The notes under the pieces were generated by a model that worked only from the letters and a program-made list of their open reading frames with translations, did not search any database and was not told the DNA's origin. Below are positions 40,325 through 48,518 of a DNA stretch of 55,603 bases, one piece after another. The stretch spans positions 1 through 55,603 of the IMG/VR virus record IMGVR_UViG_3300041991_000048; one strand, 5' to 3'. Each line of letters opens with the position of its first letter. Position 1 is the first letter of the stretch. Source of the stretch: a virus. A program made the position numbers and the translations under genes.

Positions 40325-42013
40325 CTATTTGTTGCGTGAGTAGAGGATGCCATCACACCAGACATGATTGCCATTAGGCCAGCGCATGGCACTCTCCACA
40401 TCAGGGAAAAAGCCGGAGCCATTGAGGTTGGCGCTGGTGTTGCAGAGGCAAGGCACTCCTGTGAGACGATAATATTCTAGCAGAAGCATATAGACATGCC
40501 AGTTCTGCTCACGATTGATCGTCTGGAGTCGCGCAGTGCCATCAATGTGAAGCACTGCAGGAATCATGGTGACCATGTCAGGACGAATGAAATGATCGAA
40601 CAGCATGTAGGGATCAGGCGTCCCAGGATCAAAGAAGGTCGGCGCGAACTCTTCGAGGCAGATAGGTGCCACAGGACGGAAAGGCTCACGCTTCTTCATC
40701 TTGTTGAGCATTTCCTTGTTGTCAGTGATCGTCGCACCGCACAGGATGCTGCGATTGCCAAGCGCACGAGGGCCAACCTCTGCCCTGCCATTCAAGAACA
40801 CGACAGGAGTGCTGGGATTGTCTGCCAGGAATTTGGCAAGATCAAGAAGGATCATTTCTCGCGCAGTCCAGTTTGGATGCTGAGTTAGCAGAGCTTCGGG
40901 ATCCTCTTTGATGATGGGCATGCCGCAGTAAACGCTCCAGTCCAGCTTGGTGAGATTGTCGATCTGCATCGCAGCACAGCACGCGACACCGATGGCACTC
41001 CCAGAGTCATTGGGGAAAGGAGGAACATAGACCGCAGCGAAGTGTCCTGTGTTGCGCAGGGCACTGTTCCACTTAATGTTGAGAGCGCTGCCGCCACTGA
41101 AGCAGAGGTTGGCACCCTTGGGGATGATGGCGATGGCATTGTCAACCAGCATGATCTCAAGCCACTCATGGATGCAACGAAGAACATCAGCATCACTGAG
41201 GCTGGTATACATCGCATCCACCAGCACTTTGACTTCACGCATGAATGCATGCTCCATGATGCCATCCTGGTTGTAGTCAAGAGGATCACGTTCACGAGGG
41301 AAGTTGGCAGGATTGCTGATGCGATGATAGATGCCGAACATGGCATTGATTAGGCTGGAGTTGGGGGTGCCAGCGCCAATGTAGGACATCAGCTTGCCAG
41401 GAACATCATAGCCACCAAAGAGCTTCTTCTCTGCGGTGACTTCCACATCCCAGACTTCAGGCTTCTTGTAGGGTCCATAGTAGTAGCCCATGATGCCATA
41501 GATGACACCATACAGCTCAAACAGGCTGTCCTTGTATGCTGGCTCGTGACTGGCATTGCGCGGATCAAAGTGATGAACACGCGGATTCTGCCCACCGTCC
41601 CACGTGATGATGTAAGCACTCTCACCACGCTCTGCGAAAGGAGACGTCATATAGGTTCCAATGATGTGGCCTGCGATATGAGGATAGCTGACATAGGGTC
41701 CGATGAGTGTATTTTCAAATTTCTTGCCATCCATGAGGACCATGTCGTTGGTGTCGAATTCGTGATAGGAGGCGACATGCATTTCCCCAGCAGGACTGGA
41801 TGCCAAGCAGTGCTTCCATCCATCCACTGCGACAACATCAGGTGTGAAATTGAACTTCTTGCAGATCTCACCGATCGACTCAATGTCAATCAGCTTCGTG
41901 TAGCGAGGATTGTTGTTGAGCTTTTCAATCTCAACACAGAACACCAGCTTGCCATTGCTGATTCCAGCCACAGCAGCATCGTGGGTGATCTTGAGTCCGA
42001 GGATGTTGGTCAT
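40325..42013 (-). CDS. O-carbamoyltransferase, NodU/CmcH/TobZ family (562 aa)
   Basis: ATG 42013 opens the enzyme directly (MTNILGLKITHDAAVAG); the longer frame lacks any family sequence. The N-terminal Kae1-like part has the metal-binding pair H112 and H116 in SYPHIAGHIIGTY and D139 in ITWDGGQNP. The middle has FSGGSALNIKWNS and PPFPNDSGSAIGV, and the YrdC-like C-terminal part has GRAEVGPRALGNRSILCG near residue 410. The family moves a carbamoyl group from carbamoyl phosphate to a hydroxyl, using ATP. In some phages a relative acts on hydroxymethylated cytosine in DNA. Substrate here is not shown by sequence. Confidence 0.88.
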   Translation of the reverse strand: MTNILGLKITHDAAVAGISNGKLVFCVEIEKLNNNPRYTKLIDIESIGEICKKFNFTPDVVAVDGWKHCLASSPAGEMHVASYHEFDTNDMVLMDGKKFENTLIGPYVSYPHIAGHIIGTYMTSPFAERGESAYIITWDGGQNPRVHHFDPRNASHEPAYKDSLFELYGVIYGIMGYYYGPYKKPEVWDVEVTAEKKLFGGYDVPGKLMSYIGAGTPNSSLINAMFGIYHRISNPANFPRERDPLDYNQDGIMEHAFMREVKVLVDAMYTSLSDADVLRCIHEWLEIMLVDNAIAIIPKGANLCFSGGSALNIKWNSALRNTGHFAAVYVPPFPNDSGSAIGVACCAAMQIDNLTKLDWSVYCGMPIIKEDPEALLTQHPNWTAREMILLDLAKFLADNPSTPVVFLNGRAEVGPRALGNRSILCGATITDNKEMLNKMKKREPFRPVAPICLEEFAPTFFDPGTPDPYMLFDHFIRPDMVTMIPAVLHIDGTARLQTINREQNWHVYMLLLEYYRLTGVPCLCNTSANLNGSGFFPDVESAMRWPNGNHVWCDGILYSRNK

Positions 42014-42015
42014 TT

Positions 42016-42531
42016 CTACTCCTTGATGAGTTGAGTGAGAACGCAAAGGTTGCGCTCTGCAACCCCAACGATCAGATTGAAGCCAATGGTGAACTGCCAC
42101 CCTTGATGATTCTTGCTGTAGTAGGAATTCTTGAAGAGGGTCTTCCACGTCTCCTCGCAGAACTGATGCTTGTGGTCGAGATCCTCGATGGCAAGCTGAG
42201 AGCTGTAGTGTGGAACAGTGATGTTCACCACGCCACCAGGACACAACACTCTCTGAAACTCCTTGAGCACTTCAATTGGATTCGCACAATGTTCAAGGAA
42301 ATGATGGCAGTGAATTTCTGCCACAGAGCCTGCAGTGAAGGGCATGTCCTCAGTGTCAGCATCCCACACCACGACATTCGGATCTTCATTGCTGTGGTGG
42401 TCCACAGGGATGGTTCCGATGATTCGAGAGGCGCCACAGCCAACATTCAGGCGCAGACCGCTCTCAGGCGGAATGGCAATCTGGGCGAGGCTTCGCTTCA
42501 GGCCAAAAAAGACCAGTTGATGAAAGTCCAC
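42016..42531 (-). CDS. SAM-dependent methyltransferase, class I (171 aa)
   Basis: GTG 42531 has AGGAGG four bases upstream. SAM-binding motif I is LNVGCGASRIIGTIPVD, followed by the acidic VVVWDADTEDMPFTAGS (motif II/III) and the post-motif LEHCANPIEVLKEFQRVLCPGG, typical of type 11 methyltransferases. The length is short for the family. It lies three bases from the carbamoyltransferase gene. A base, sugar or cofactor could be the substrate. It is unlike DNA-specific methyltransferases, since no NPPY or target domain is seen. Confidence 0.75.
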   Translation of the reverse strand: MDFHQLVFFGLKRSLAQIAIPPESGLRLNVGCGASRIIGTIPVDHHSNEDPNVVVWDADTEDMPFTAGSVAEIHCHHFLEHCANPIEVLKEFQRVLCPGGVVNITVPHYSSQLAIEDLDHKHQFCEETWKTLFKNSYYSKNHQGWQFTIGFNLIVGVAERNLCVLTQLIKE

Positions 42532-42539
42532 TGGACCTC

Positions 42540-43469
42540 CTATCTGATGACGGATTTTTGAGCAGAGTAGAGATCTCGCTGCGCAATGAAGCTCTCAATG
42601 AACGCAATGTCATCGACGAGGTCATCCAGCAGGATCTGCCTCCAAGTAGCAAATCGGCCAAGTGAATAAATGTGACGCTGTTCAGATGTGGTGAAGATGA
42701 AATTCTTTCGGATGGACTCATCGATCGGAGTGATCTTGCCATAGCGCTGAACAGAGATCGTTTCATCAGTGACCATCGACGCTCTGATGCCAAACATCTC
42801 AAGGCAGAAGTCAAGTCCCCAGCAGCACAGGTCTGAAGGATTGCGAAGGAACTCCATGATGATCCTGTTGCCTGTGATGCTTGCGCGATACAGAGGTGAC
42901 TCAGGATCAGAGAAGTAGAGTGTTTGATAAACATCAACTGTCGGATCCAAAATCTCTGCAGATAAGACCCACACAGGCTTAGATTCAAAAAGAGGCATTG
43001 TCTGTTTGTTCCAGTCCAGCTGCTCCATCAGCACTGGCATCGGAATGGTGCTTATGCTGGGACCGTATTCCGGCTTGTATGCTTCAAAATTGACAGGCGT
43101 GTCAAACCGGATATCTACGCACGCTGCCATCTGCTCGACGAAATCATTGGGCGCAATGAATCGCTCAGCAGAGTCAAGACTGAGGATGCTTCGAGAAATG
43201 ATTCGGCCAACAACCTTCTGAGCATACTGGTTGCTCAGCTTGATGTTGGCCTTGTGATGAACATTTCCATCCTCATCAATGACTGCCTTGTGGACAATCA
43301 CTTTGCGAAAGGGAATGCCGGTCGCCCTGCTAACTGCTTCAGTCCTGAAACGAAGCAATGCGGAGTGGTTGAGTGGGAGTGAGCTCTTCTGCTCGTAAAC
43401 AACAGGCTTGTGTCGCCTGAGCACGTTAGCTGCTAGCAGCCCTGCCATACCTGCGCCAATGATCCGCAT
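42540..43469 (-). CDS. FAD/NAD(P)-binding oxidoreductase (309 aa)
   Basis: The Rossmann dinucleotide motif lies at the start: IIGAGMAGLLAANVLRRHKP (GxGxxG) ending in VVYEQ, where the E marks the ribose-binding acidic residue. Later segments (RIISRSILSLDSAERFIAPN, then the C-terminal IYSLGRFATWRQILLDDLVDD) fit an FAD-binding protein of the amine oxidase/UDP-galactopyranose mutase-like group, though substrate residues are not clear. AAGGAG precedes the start. In the cluster it could oxidise a hydroxylated or aminated precursor; that is inference. Confidence 0.65.
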   Translation of the reverse strand: MRIIGAGMAGLLAANVLRRHKPVVYEQKSSLPLNHSALLRFRTEAVSRATGIPFRKVIVHKAVIDEDGNVHHKANIKLSNQYAQKVVGRIISRSILSLDSAERFIAPNDFVEQMAACVDIRFDTPVNFEAYKPEYGPSISTIPMPVLMEQLDWNKQTMPLFESKPVWVLSAEILDPTVDVYQTLYFSDPESPLYRASITGNRIIMEFLRNPSDLCCWGLDFCLEMFGIRASMVTDETISVQRYGKITPIDESIRKNFIFTTSEQRHIYSLGRFATWRQILLDDLVDDIAFIESFIAQRDLYSAQKSVIR

Positions 43470-43496
43470 CGCTTCGCTCCTTTGTTCTTCGTGATG

Positions 43497-44009
43497 CTAC
43501 TTGACTTCGACGTATTTGTGAGCCACATCAAAGGCCAGGTCGCCGCTGCGACCACCCTTCTCGATGTAGGACTCATACTTCATCCCATTGGTGATGAGGC
43601 TGAAGGAGGTGAACCCAGCAGTGCCTTCACGACGCGGATTCTTGGACACGAGTTTGTAGATCTTCTTGCCAGCGAATGCGCTGACACGGCCACGCTTGCC
43701 TTCACCAGCAGCCTTGGGCGCCTTCTCCTTGGCGACCTTGGCAGGCTTCACTGCCTTGACCTTGACAGGCTTCACTGCCTTAGCAGCCTTGGGCGCCTTC
43801 TCCTTGGCGACCTTGGTGGCCTTGGCCTTGACAGGCTTTTCCTTGGCGGTCTTGGCGACCTTGACAGGCTTGGTGACCTTGTCACCTTTGGGGTGGGCTA
43901 CAACGGTAGCAGTGCTCATGGGAAGCTCCTTGGTAGGCGCAGCGGCCTGGGTGGTGGAAGAGGACTCGTCGGCATCAGTGCCAGGAGTCGTTTCGGGCTC
44001 AGTGTTCAT
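43497..44009 (-). CDS. Histone H1-like lysine/alanine/proline-rich protein (170 aa)
   Basis: AAAGGAGG precedes ATG 44009. Residues 1-40 are acidic and Ser/Thr-rich. Residues about 40-115 are rich in K, A, V and P, with repeats such as KVAKEKAPKAAKAVKPVKVK, much like the tail of eukaryotic H1 or bacterial histone-like proteins. The last 55 residues (KIYKLVSKNPRREGTAGF, then GMKYESYIEKGGRSGD) are the shared domain also ending the 340-aa and 81-aa proteins. The basic tail very probably binds DNA or RNA. It could compact phage DNA or alter the host nucleoid. Confidence 0.7.
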   Translation of the reverse strand: MNTEPETTPGTDADESSSTTQAAAPTKELPMSTATVVAHPKGDKVTKPVKVAKTAKEKPVKAKATKVAKEKAPKAAKAVKPVKVKAVKPAKVAKEKAPKAAGEGKRGRVSAFAGKKIYKLVSKNPRREGTAGFTSFSLITNGMKYESYIEKGGRSGDLAFDVAHKYVEVK

Positions 44010-44125
44010 GGTTCCTCCTTTGAGGGGATGTGGGCTTGCTGCCCGAGGTGAGAGAATTTATTATCGCTGGTTTTGTTCACGTGAGTGCGAACTGATTTTG
44101 ATGTCTGCGTATTAGCACACGTGGT

Positions 44126-45580
44126 TCAAATCCTGTAGTATTTATTGGACTGTGGTCGCACAATTGTCAGACTTTCTCGTGCTCTCGTAAGTGCCACATA
44201 AAGAACTCGCAGCTCGCTATCTGAATTCATCTGATTCCATGGATTCAAAGTGATATCAGGAATGAGAATTACGTGATCTGCTTCCCCTCCCTTGGCTCTA
44301 TGAATTGTGCTAATAGTAATTCGAGGTTCAGCGAACAGATTCTCTCCATTGGCAAGGCACGATCTGATGTATTCCCTTTTGCGCGGCGAGATATCAAGGG
44401 CATCCATCCAATTGAGTTTCCTCAATTCCTCCGGAACAGGAGACTTCTCAATTGGCACGCTAACCTTGCCTGGCTGCCAATCCTCAAGACATGGCAAATA
44501 ATTACGCAGCGTCCTCAAGTGCTTGACATCAATCTGCTTGCCTTGGCGCCACTGCTCCCACGCAAGAATTGCGTGCGCCATATTGCCAGAGGTTGAGTGG
44601 ACTCCTTCCTTGTAGTATGGGTAGCCTTCTGACTGGACGAACTTCTCAAATCGTGCCAGAGTGTAGTGGTTGCGCGCAAGCATCAACCACGTTCCCTTGC
44701 GAATGTCAACCACAGTCTCAAACATCACGCGATCAACGCGACCCTCAGCAGCTCTCGGCTCCCACTGCTTCGGCTGACGCACTTTGATTGAGCCGGACAC
44801 TTCCTGAGCGAGTTCCTGGATGGCGCGTGGGATGCGATAGCTCTTGGGGAGCACTTCTGTTTCGCCTGGGTGGTTGATGAAGAGCTCAGGCGCAGCACCT
44901 GCCCAGTCATAGATGCACTGATCGTCGTCGCCTGCCAGCACGACTCGCTCAGCATTGGCGCTGGCACGCTCAACCACTCTCCACTGAAGAGGCGACAAGT
45001 CCTGGGCCTCATCCAGAATGAACAGGTCAATATCCAACGCAGTGTCAAACTGTTCAAGCATGTCAGTGTAGTCAAGCAGGCCTTTGGTTGTCTTGTATCG
45101 ACTCAGGCCTGAATCCCACTGCTTGACAGACGCCATGTCAACATCACGATAGTTGGATTCGATCCATTGCTCTTCAAGTGAAATGCCACGCAAGCGAGAC
45201 AGACTCTCAATGCGGCCAACCTTGTCACCAAGCGTGGTGCCTGATGGAACCATTGACACCGAGTCTGTCTCGCTGAACTTGAACCCAAGCTCATAGCCAA
45301 GCTCTTTGTAGTTGGCATCCTGCATAACGTCATCACGCGACACACCAAGGATCTTGAAGGCCATGGAGTGAAGCGTTCTGAACCACACCAGCTGATCCTT
45401 GGTGAGACCAAAGCGCAGGGTGGCACGCGTGGCAGCTTCATCCGCAGCCTTCTTGGTGAAGGCCATGTATGCGATTCTCTCTGGCTGGATGCCTGATCGG
45501 ATCGCCTCGTCAACCATGTTGAGCAGATAGGTAGTTTTTCCAGTGCCAGGAGGACCATAGCACTTGATTATTTTTTGCAT
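44126..45580 (-). CDS. UvrD/Rep-type helicase (484 aa)
   Basis: Superfamily 1A motifs are in order: Walker A GPPGTGKTTYLL (residues 9-20), motif Ia YMAFTKKAADEA, motif II LFILDEAQDLSPLQW (about 190), motif III AGDDDQCIYDWAGA (about 215), motif IV SYRIPRAIQELAQ, motif V STIHRAKGGEAD and motif VI VLYVALTRARESL near the end. The length is short for UvrD, lacking the long 2B domain, as in Dda- or phage-type helicases. It likely works in replication or recombination. Its start overlaps the HNH gene by 13 bases. Confidence 0.85.
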   Translation of the reverse strand: MQKIIKCYGPPGTGKTTYLLNMVDEAIRSGIQPERIAYMAFTKKAADEAATRATLRFGLTKDQLVWFRTLHSMAFKILGVSRDDVMQDANYKELGYELGFKFSETDSVSMVPSGTTLGDKVGRIESLSRLRGISLEEQWIESNYRDVDMASVKQWDSGLSRYKTTKGLLDYTDMLEQFDTALDIDLFILDEAQDLSPLQWRVVERASANAERVVLAGDDDQCIYDWAGAAPELFINHPGETEVLPKSYRIPRAIQELAQEVSGSIKVRQPKQWEPRAAEGRVDRVMFETVVDIRKGTWLMLARNHYTLARFEKFVQSEGYPYYKEGVHSTSGNMAHAILAWEQWRQGKQIDVKHLRTLRNYLPCLEDWQPGKVSVPIEKSPVPEELRKLNWMDALDISPRKREYIRSCLANGENLFAEPRITISTIHRAKGGEADHVILIPDITLNPWNQMNSDSELRVLYVALTRARESLTIVRPQSNKYYRI

Positions 45581-46092
45581 GATTCACCTTTCCTTTTCTC
45601 TGCCCAAATTCGCTTGCTGGCTTCTCCAATTTTTCTTTTCGATTCTTCGCTGTGCTTTTTGCCAAGATAGCGCTTGCTGTTTATTCCATAGTTGTTGCCA
45701 ATATTCATTCGCTGAAGAATTTCTTTGTTGGCAGCAGTCATCGGCCTGCCCTTATTCGCGATCGCAGCAGCAGCAGTTGCCTTTGCCAAGTTGGACTGGA
45801 TCCTTCCCTTTGACATTGCGTCAAGCATATTGTCTGATTGTGTTCCTGGAAAGTGATGAGCATCCAAAATGCAATGGCGATTGTCACAGGTATGGCAGAC
45901 AAAAATATTCTTTGGCAGGACTCCGTGTCGCAGCTGATAGCAGACTCTTGCTTTTGAATGGTTGGATGGATGAACTAAACATCCACCAACCCACTCTGCC
46001 TCTCGCTCATAATCTTCCGCAGTCTTTCTTGGCCATCCACTTTTGCCAAGACCTGCTCCAGATCTTTTTCCGCCACGTGGTCCTGCCTTCAT
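45568..46092 (-). CDS. HNH homing endonuclease with NUMOD3 motif (174 aa)
   Basis: ATG 46092 has AAAGGA upstream. The HNH core is ARVCYQLRHGVLPKNIFVCH followed by CDNRHCILDAHHFPGTQS; a C-terminal NUMOD3 DNA-binding motif has YLGKKHSEESKRKIGEASKR. It is closely related to the product of 48,518-48,967. It inserts between small early genes and overlaps the UvrD gene, a typical free-standing homing endonuclease position. Confidence 0.78.
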   Translation of the reverse strand: MKAGPRGGKRSGAGLGKSGWPRKTAEDYEREAEWVGGCLVHPSNHSKARVCYQLRHGVLPKNIFVCHTCDNRHCILDAHHFPGTQSDNMLDAMSKGRIQSNLAKATAAAAIANKGRPMTAANKEILQRMNIGNNYGINSKRYLGKKHSEESKRKIGEASKRIWAEKRKGESCKK

Positions 46093-46093
46093 T

Positions 46094-46291
46094 TCACTTT
46101 TCCTTTCTTGTGAGGGTGTTGTCTTTGATGATCCACACAGTCTTGCACTTTTCGCACACAATGCTGCCGCCCTCTTTGGCAAGAGGATCAGGCTTTGACT
46201 CTCGCATCACCACCGACAGATGGCAGCACATTGGCGCTTTGGCTTCCATGGTGATCCAACCAAGATCGCCCTTCTTCGTTCCGAGACTCAT
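46094..46291 (-). CDS. Small zinc-ribbon-like protein (65 aa)
   Basis: AAGGAG precedes ATG 46291. Two cysteine groups, MCCHLS and IVCEKCKTVW, are spaced like a zinc ribbon. The rest is short and basic. No family is named. It ends one base before the HNH gene, so it may be translated with it. Confidence 0.55.
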   Translation of the reverse strand: MSLGTKKGDLGWITMEAKAPMCCHLSVVMRESKPDPLAKEGGSIVCEKCKTVWIIKDNTLTRKEK

Positions 46292-46308
46292 TCTTTCTCC
46301 TTGTTGCG

Positions 46309-46539
46309 TTATGATCGATAGTCGCGATGAGTGAACCAGTCGAGAGCAGCACAGATGAGAGGATTAGTCCACCACTCATCAATCATCCTGCGCAGATTCT
46401 TGTCACGAAAGAAAGTTGGACCTCCATAGGTGTGCCATTCCATGAACACACACGTGCCATCAGACAGACGCAGGCGACGAATTGGCGACCAGCAAATCCA
46501 ACCTGTATTGCGACCTGATTTGAATGGCGTGCAAGTCAT
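46309..46539 (-). CDS. Hypothetical protein (76 aa)
   Basis: ATG 46539 has GAGGTG upstream. The protein is tryptophan-rich (CWSPIRRLRL, FMEWHTYGG, DEWWTN) with two cysteines. No family is recognised. It occurs in a run of five tightly packed early genes. Confidence 0.55.
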   Translation of the reverse strand: MTCTPFKSGRNTGWICWSPIRRLRLSDGTCVFMEWHTYGGPTFFRDKNLRRMIDEWWTNPLICAALDWFTHRDYRS

Positions 46540-46548
46540 GGCAGCACC

Positions 46549-46869
46549 TCACAGAATTGATTCCCAGATGCCTCGCGTGAAGACGTCTGGTTGGTTTTCT
46601 TCAAGCCACTTCACCATGCCACGAAGCCTCATTTCGAGAGCAACATGTTCCGGCGTGAGTTGGGCAATGGGAGGCTTCAGTCCATCCACTGACTCTCCAG
46701 TGACCAGCGCTTGATTGATGTGATGTCCAACGCGAGAAATGAACCAAGCAGAGTCACACTCAGGCAACTCCAAGTCTCGGTATCGTTCAAGCTGAAGCTG
46801 AAGAGACTCGAAGTGCTCTCGGAGCCAGAGTGTGCTGAGCTGCACATTGGCATCATACTCTGCATTCAT
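46549..46869 (-). CDS. Hypothetical protein (106 aa)
   Basis: GGGAGCT precedes ATG 46869. It is mostly helical, with LREHFESLQLQLERYRDLE and a later TPEHVALEMRLRGMVKWLEE. The ATG overlaps the upstream stop by four bases. No family is recognised. Confidence 0.6.
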   Translation of the reverse strand: MNAEYDANVQLSTLWLREHFESLQLQLERYRDLELPECDSAWFISRVGHHINQALVTGESVDGLKPPIAQLTPEHVALEMRLRGMVKWLEENQPDVFTRGIWESIL

Positions 46870-47594
46870 GCCAGCTCCCTATTGCACAGACGTGCGATCT
46901 CTGGATCCTCTCCTCGCAAAGCATAAATCTCTGCGATGGTGTCGCGCATGCGACTGACTTCCTGCTGGTTGTCTCGATGCTGGTTCTCGAAGAACAAAAT
47001 TCCCTCAGCAAGAGGCTTGGCTTCAAGTGCTTTCTTGGATAGCTCAGCATTGAGCGCAAGCAGCTGCTCGATAGTTTCACTCTTCTCAACCTCAGCTACC
47101 ATGATCGGATTGTTTGCTGCTTTAATGAATTTGATCAGCTCGCAGGCACTGCACATATCTGAAACACTGATGCTGGCTGAGTGGACGACAGAGAATGACA
47201 CACGAGTTATTGGCGGTTTTCCTTCGCTTGCTCCTTTGACCTCTGCTTTGACATCTTCGATCTGCGCATTCTGGAAGAGTCGCAGGATGCGCTTCATGTG
47301 AGACTCGAGCTCGTAGATCTTGGTCCATGTCTTGTGCATCTCATCAGACTCACGCTGCATGCGAGCAACCAGCTCCGCATGAGTGAAGTCCTTGAAGCCT
47401 GTGAGCAGCTTCACGCGAAGAGCAGACAACACTTCATCATTCGGCCAAGAGTCCTGGTTGGTTGAACCATAGACCATCAGATTGATGAAGCTGTCCATGA
47501 ACTCTTCGTCACACAGAAGGCGATCGCCAATCTCACGTCTGTTGGCATCATCCTTGAGCACTTCGTTTAGGTCGAGATTAACTTGAACGTTCAC
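46866..47594 (-). CDS. Hypothetical protein (242 aa)
   Basis: GTG 47594 follows AGAGGTATCT and overlaps the zinc-ribbon gene stop (GTGA). The N-terminal 60 residues contain NVQVNLDLNEVLKDDANRRE; the long C-terminal part is coiled-coil-like (IEQLLALNAELSKKALEAKP, then QQEVSRMRDTIAEIYALRGE). The middle contains a beta part (RVSFSVVHSASISVSD). No family is recognised. Confidence 0.6.
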   Translation of the reverse strand: MNVQVNLDLNEVLKDDANRREIGDRLLCDEEFMDSFINLMVYGSTNQDSWPNDEVLSALRVKLLTGFKDFTHAELVARMQRESDEMHKTWTKIYELESHMKRILRLFQNAQIEDVKAEVKGASEGKPPITRVSFSVVHSASISVSDMCSACELIKFIKAANNPIMVAEVEKSETIEQLLALNAELSKKALEAKPLAEGILFFENQHRDNQQEVSRMRDTIAEIYALRGEDPEIARLCNRELA

Positions 47595-47740
47595 AGATAC
47601 CTCTTTTCATGGGTGCCGCAAACCTTGCATTTGCGAATGGTGTGAAGCTCAGAATCAAAGATGTGCTGGGCTGGCGTGGACCATTCTCCCCACTTGTGGA
47701 AGAAATGCAGCTTCATGCATCTGCGCAAGAATTTGAACAT
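47591..47740 (-). CDS. Small zinc-ribbon protein (49 aa)
   Basis: ATG 47740 has AAAGGAG five bases upstream. It reads MFKFLRRCMKLHFFHKWGEW and ends with the CxxC knuckle KCKVCGTHEKRYL. The pattern H-x-W-x-x-W plus CxxCG is common in small phage proteins of unknown role. It overlaps the end of an HNH gene by 28 bases. Confidence 0.6.
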   Translation of the reverse strand: MFKFLRRCMKLHFFHKWGEWSTPAQHIFDSELHTIRKCKVCGTHEKRYL

Positions 47741-48069
47741 TGCGACTCCTTTGTGGAAGAGAACAGGACTGCCTGCCCACGACGCGTGTTCTCTTGTGGC
47801 GTCACAGGTTCAAGGTGGTGAGGATTGACACAGAGGCGACAACGACACTTGTGATCCAGATGGAATCCCTTTGGCACAGGACCCACCAGGATCTCATATA
47901 CGACAATGTGTGCTGAGCGCCACTTCTTGTCTCGCCACACCTTGCCATAGTTCTTTCCCTCATCCTTGCCTGTGTGCGCACCAGTCCACACCCAGCAGCC
48001 TCGACTATTGATGCTTATTCGAGACAGGATGAATGCAGACAGGCTTGTTAGTGGGAGCGCTTCAATCAT
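47713..48069 (-). CDS. HNH homing endonuclease (118 aa)
   Basis: The second ATG, at 48069, has AGGA six bases upstream and is preferred to 48075. The HNH_3-type core is clear: SRGCWVWTGAHTG, then SAHIVVYEILVGPVPKGFHL, and DHKCRCRLCVNPHHLEPVTP with the tail QENTRRG. It is of a different subtype from the other two HNH genes here. It is a likely free-standing mobile intruder. Confidence 0.8.
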   Translation of the reverse strand: MIEALPLTSLSAFILSRISINSRGCWVWTGAHTGKDEGKNYGKVWRDKKWRSAHIVVYEILVGPVPKGFHLDHKCRCRLCVNPHHLEPVTPQENTRRGQAVLFSSTKESQCSNSCADA

Positions 48070-48103
48070 CTTCATTCCTTTGCTTGTGGTCTGATGCTTC
48101 AGA

Positions 48104-48400
48104 TCAGGATAGGTTGGCTATCGTTTGATAGTAGGCAGCGATTGCCTTCTTCGCACGATCCCGAATGAAGGCTGCTTCAACCAAGCCTGCGCGGCCTTCT
48201 TCACCACCCATGGCTGCTGTTGCAGAGCTGATGAGATCATTCAGGCCAAGCAGCAGTGTCTGGCAAGCTGTGGTGTGGATGATGTTGGCACGGGTGGCAA
48301 TCTCAAGATCCTTTCTCATCTTTATGATGATCTCTGCGTTCATTTCCTCGATAGTCTTGTGGTTGTCCAAGCTCTTCTGCATGTCGTCTTGATGATCCAT
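48104..48400 (-). CDS. Hypothetical helical protein (98 aa)
   Basis: ATG 48400 has GAGGCGACG just upstream. The protein is mostly helical, with KTIEEMNAEIIIKMRKDLEI, then TTACQTLLLGLNDLISSATA and a terminal helix with KKAIAAYYQTIANLS. The first 98 bases overlap the end of the small membrane gene in another frame. No family is recognised. Confidence 0.6.
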   Translation of the reverse strand: MDHQDDMQKSLDNHKTIEEMNAEIIIKMRKDLEIATRANIIHTTACQTLLLGLNDLISSATAAMGGEEGRAGLVEAAFIRDRAKKAIAAYYQTIANLS

Positions 48401-48518
48401 CGTCGCCTCTTGGGGTTGGGTTGACTGCAAAATAAACGATTGCGAAACCAAGGAGGGCCATGATGATACCACCAAGCAGAGTGGTGTTCTCATACTTGGT
48501 CTTACTCATCATGGCCAT
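48303..48518 (-). CDS. Small membrane protein overlapping its neighbour (71 aa)
   Basis: ATG 48518 overlaps the HNH stop (TGATG) with GGAG seven bases upstream. Residues about 15-33 form a membrane segment (LLGGIIMALLGFAIVYFAV), followed by a very charged tail with ELGQPQDYRGNERRDHHKDE. The second half is read in a different frame from the start of the helical gene below. The overlap of 98 bases is unusual, so the true end is uncertain. Confidence 0.45.
   Translation of the reverse strand: MAMMSKTKYENTTLLGGIIMALLGFAIVYFAVNPTPRGDDGSSRRHAEELGQPQDYRGNERRDHHKDEKGS

Noticed and set aside
44123-44133. GGTTCAAATCC, resembling a tRNA T-arm on the plus strand
   Set aside because: The flanking bases do not form the T-stem, no acceptor or anticodon stem follows, and the segment is the end of the UvrD gene on the other strand.
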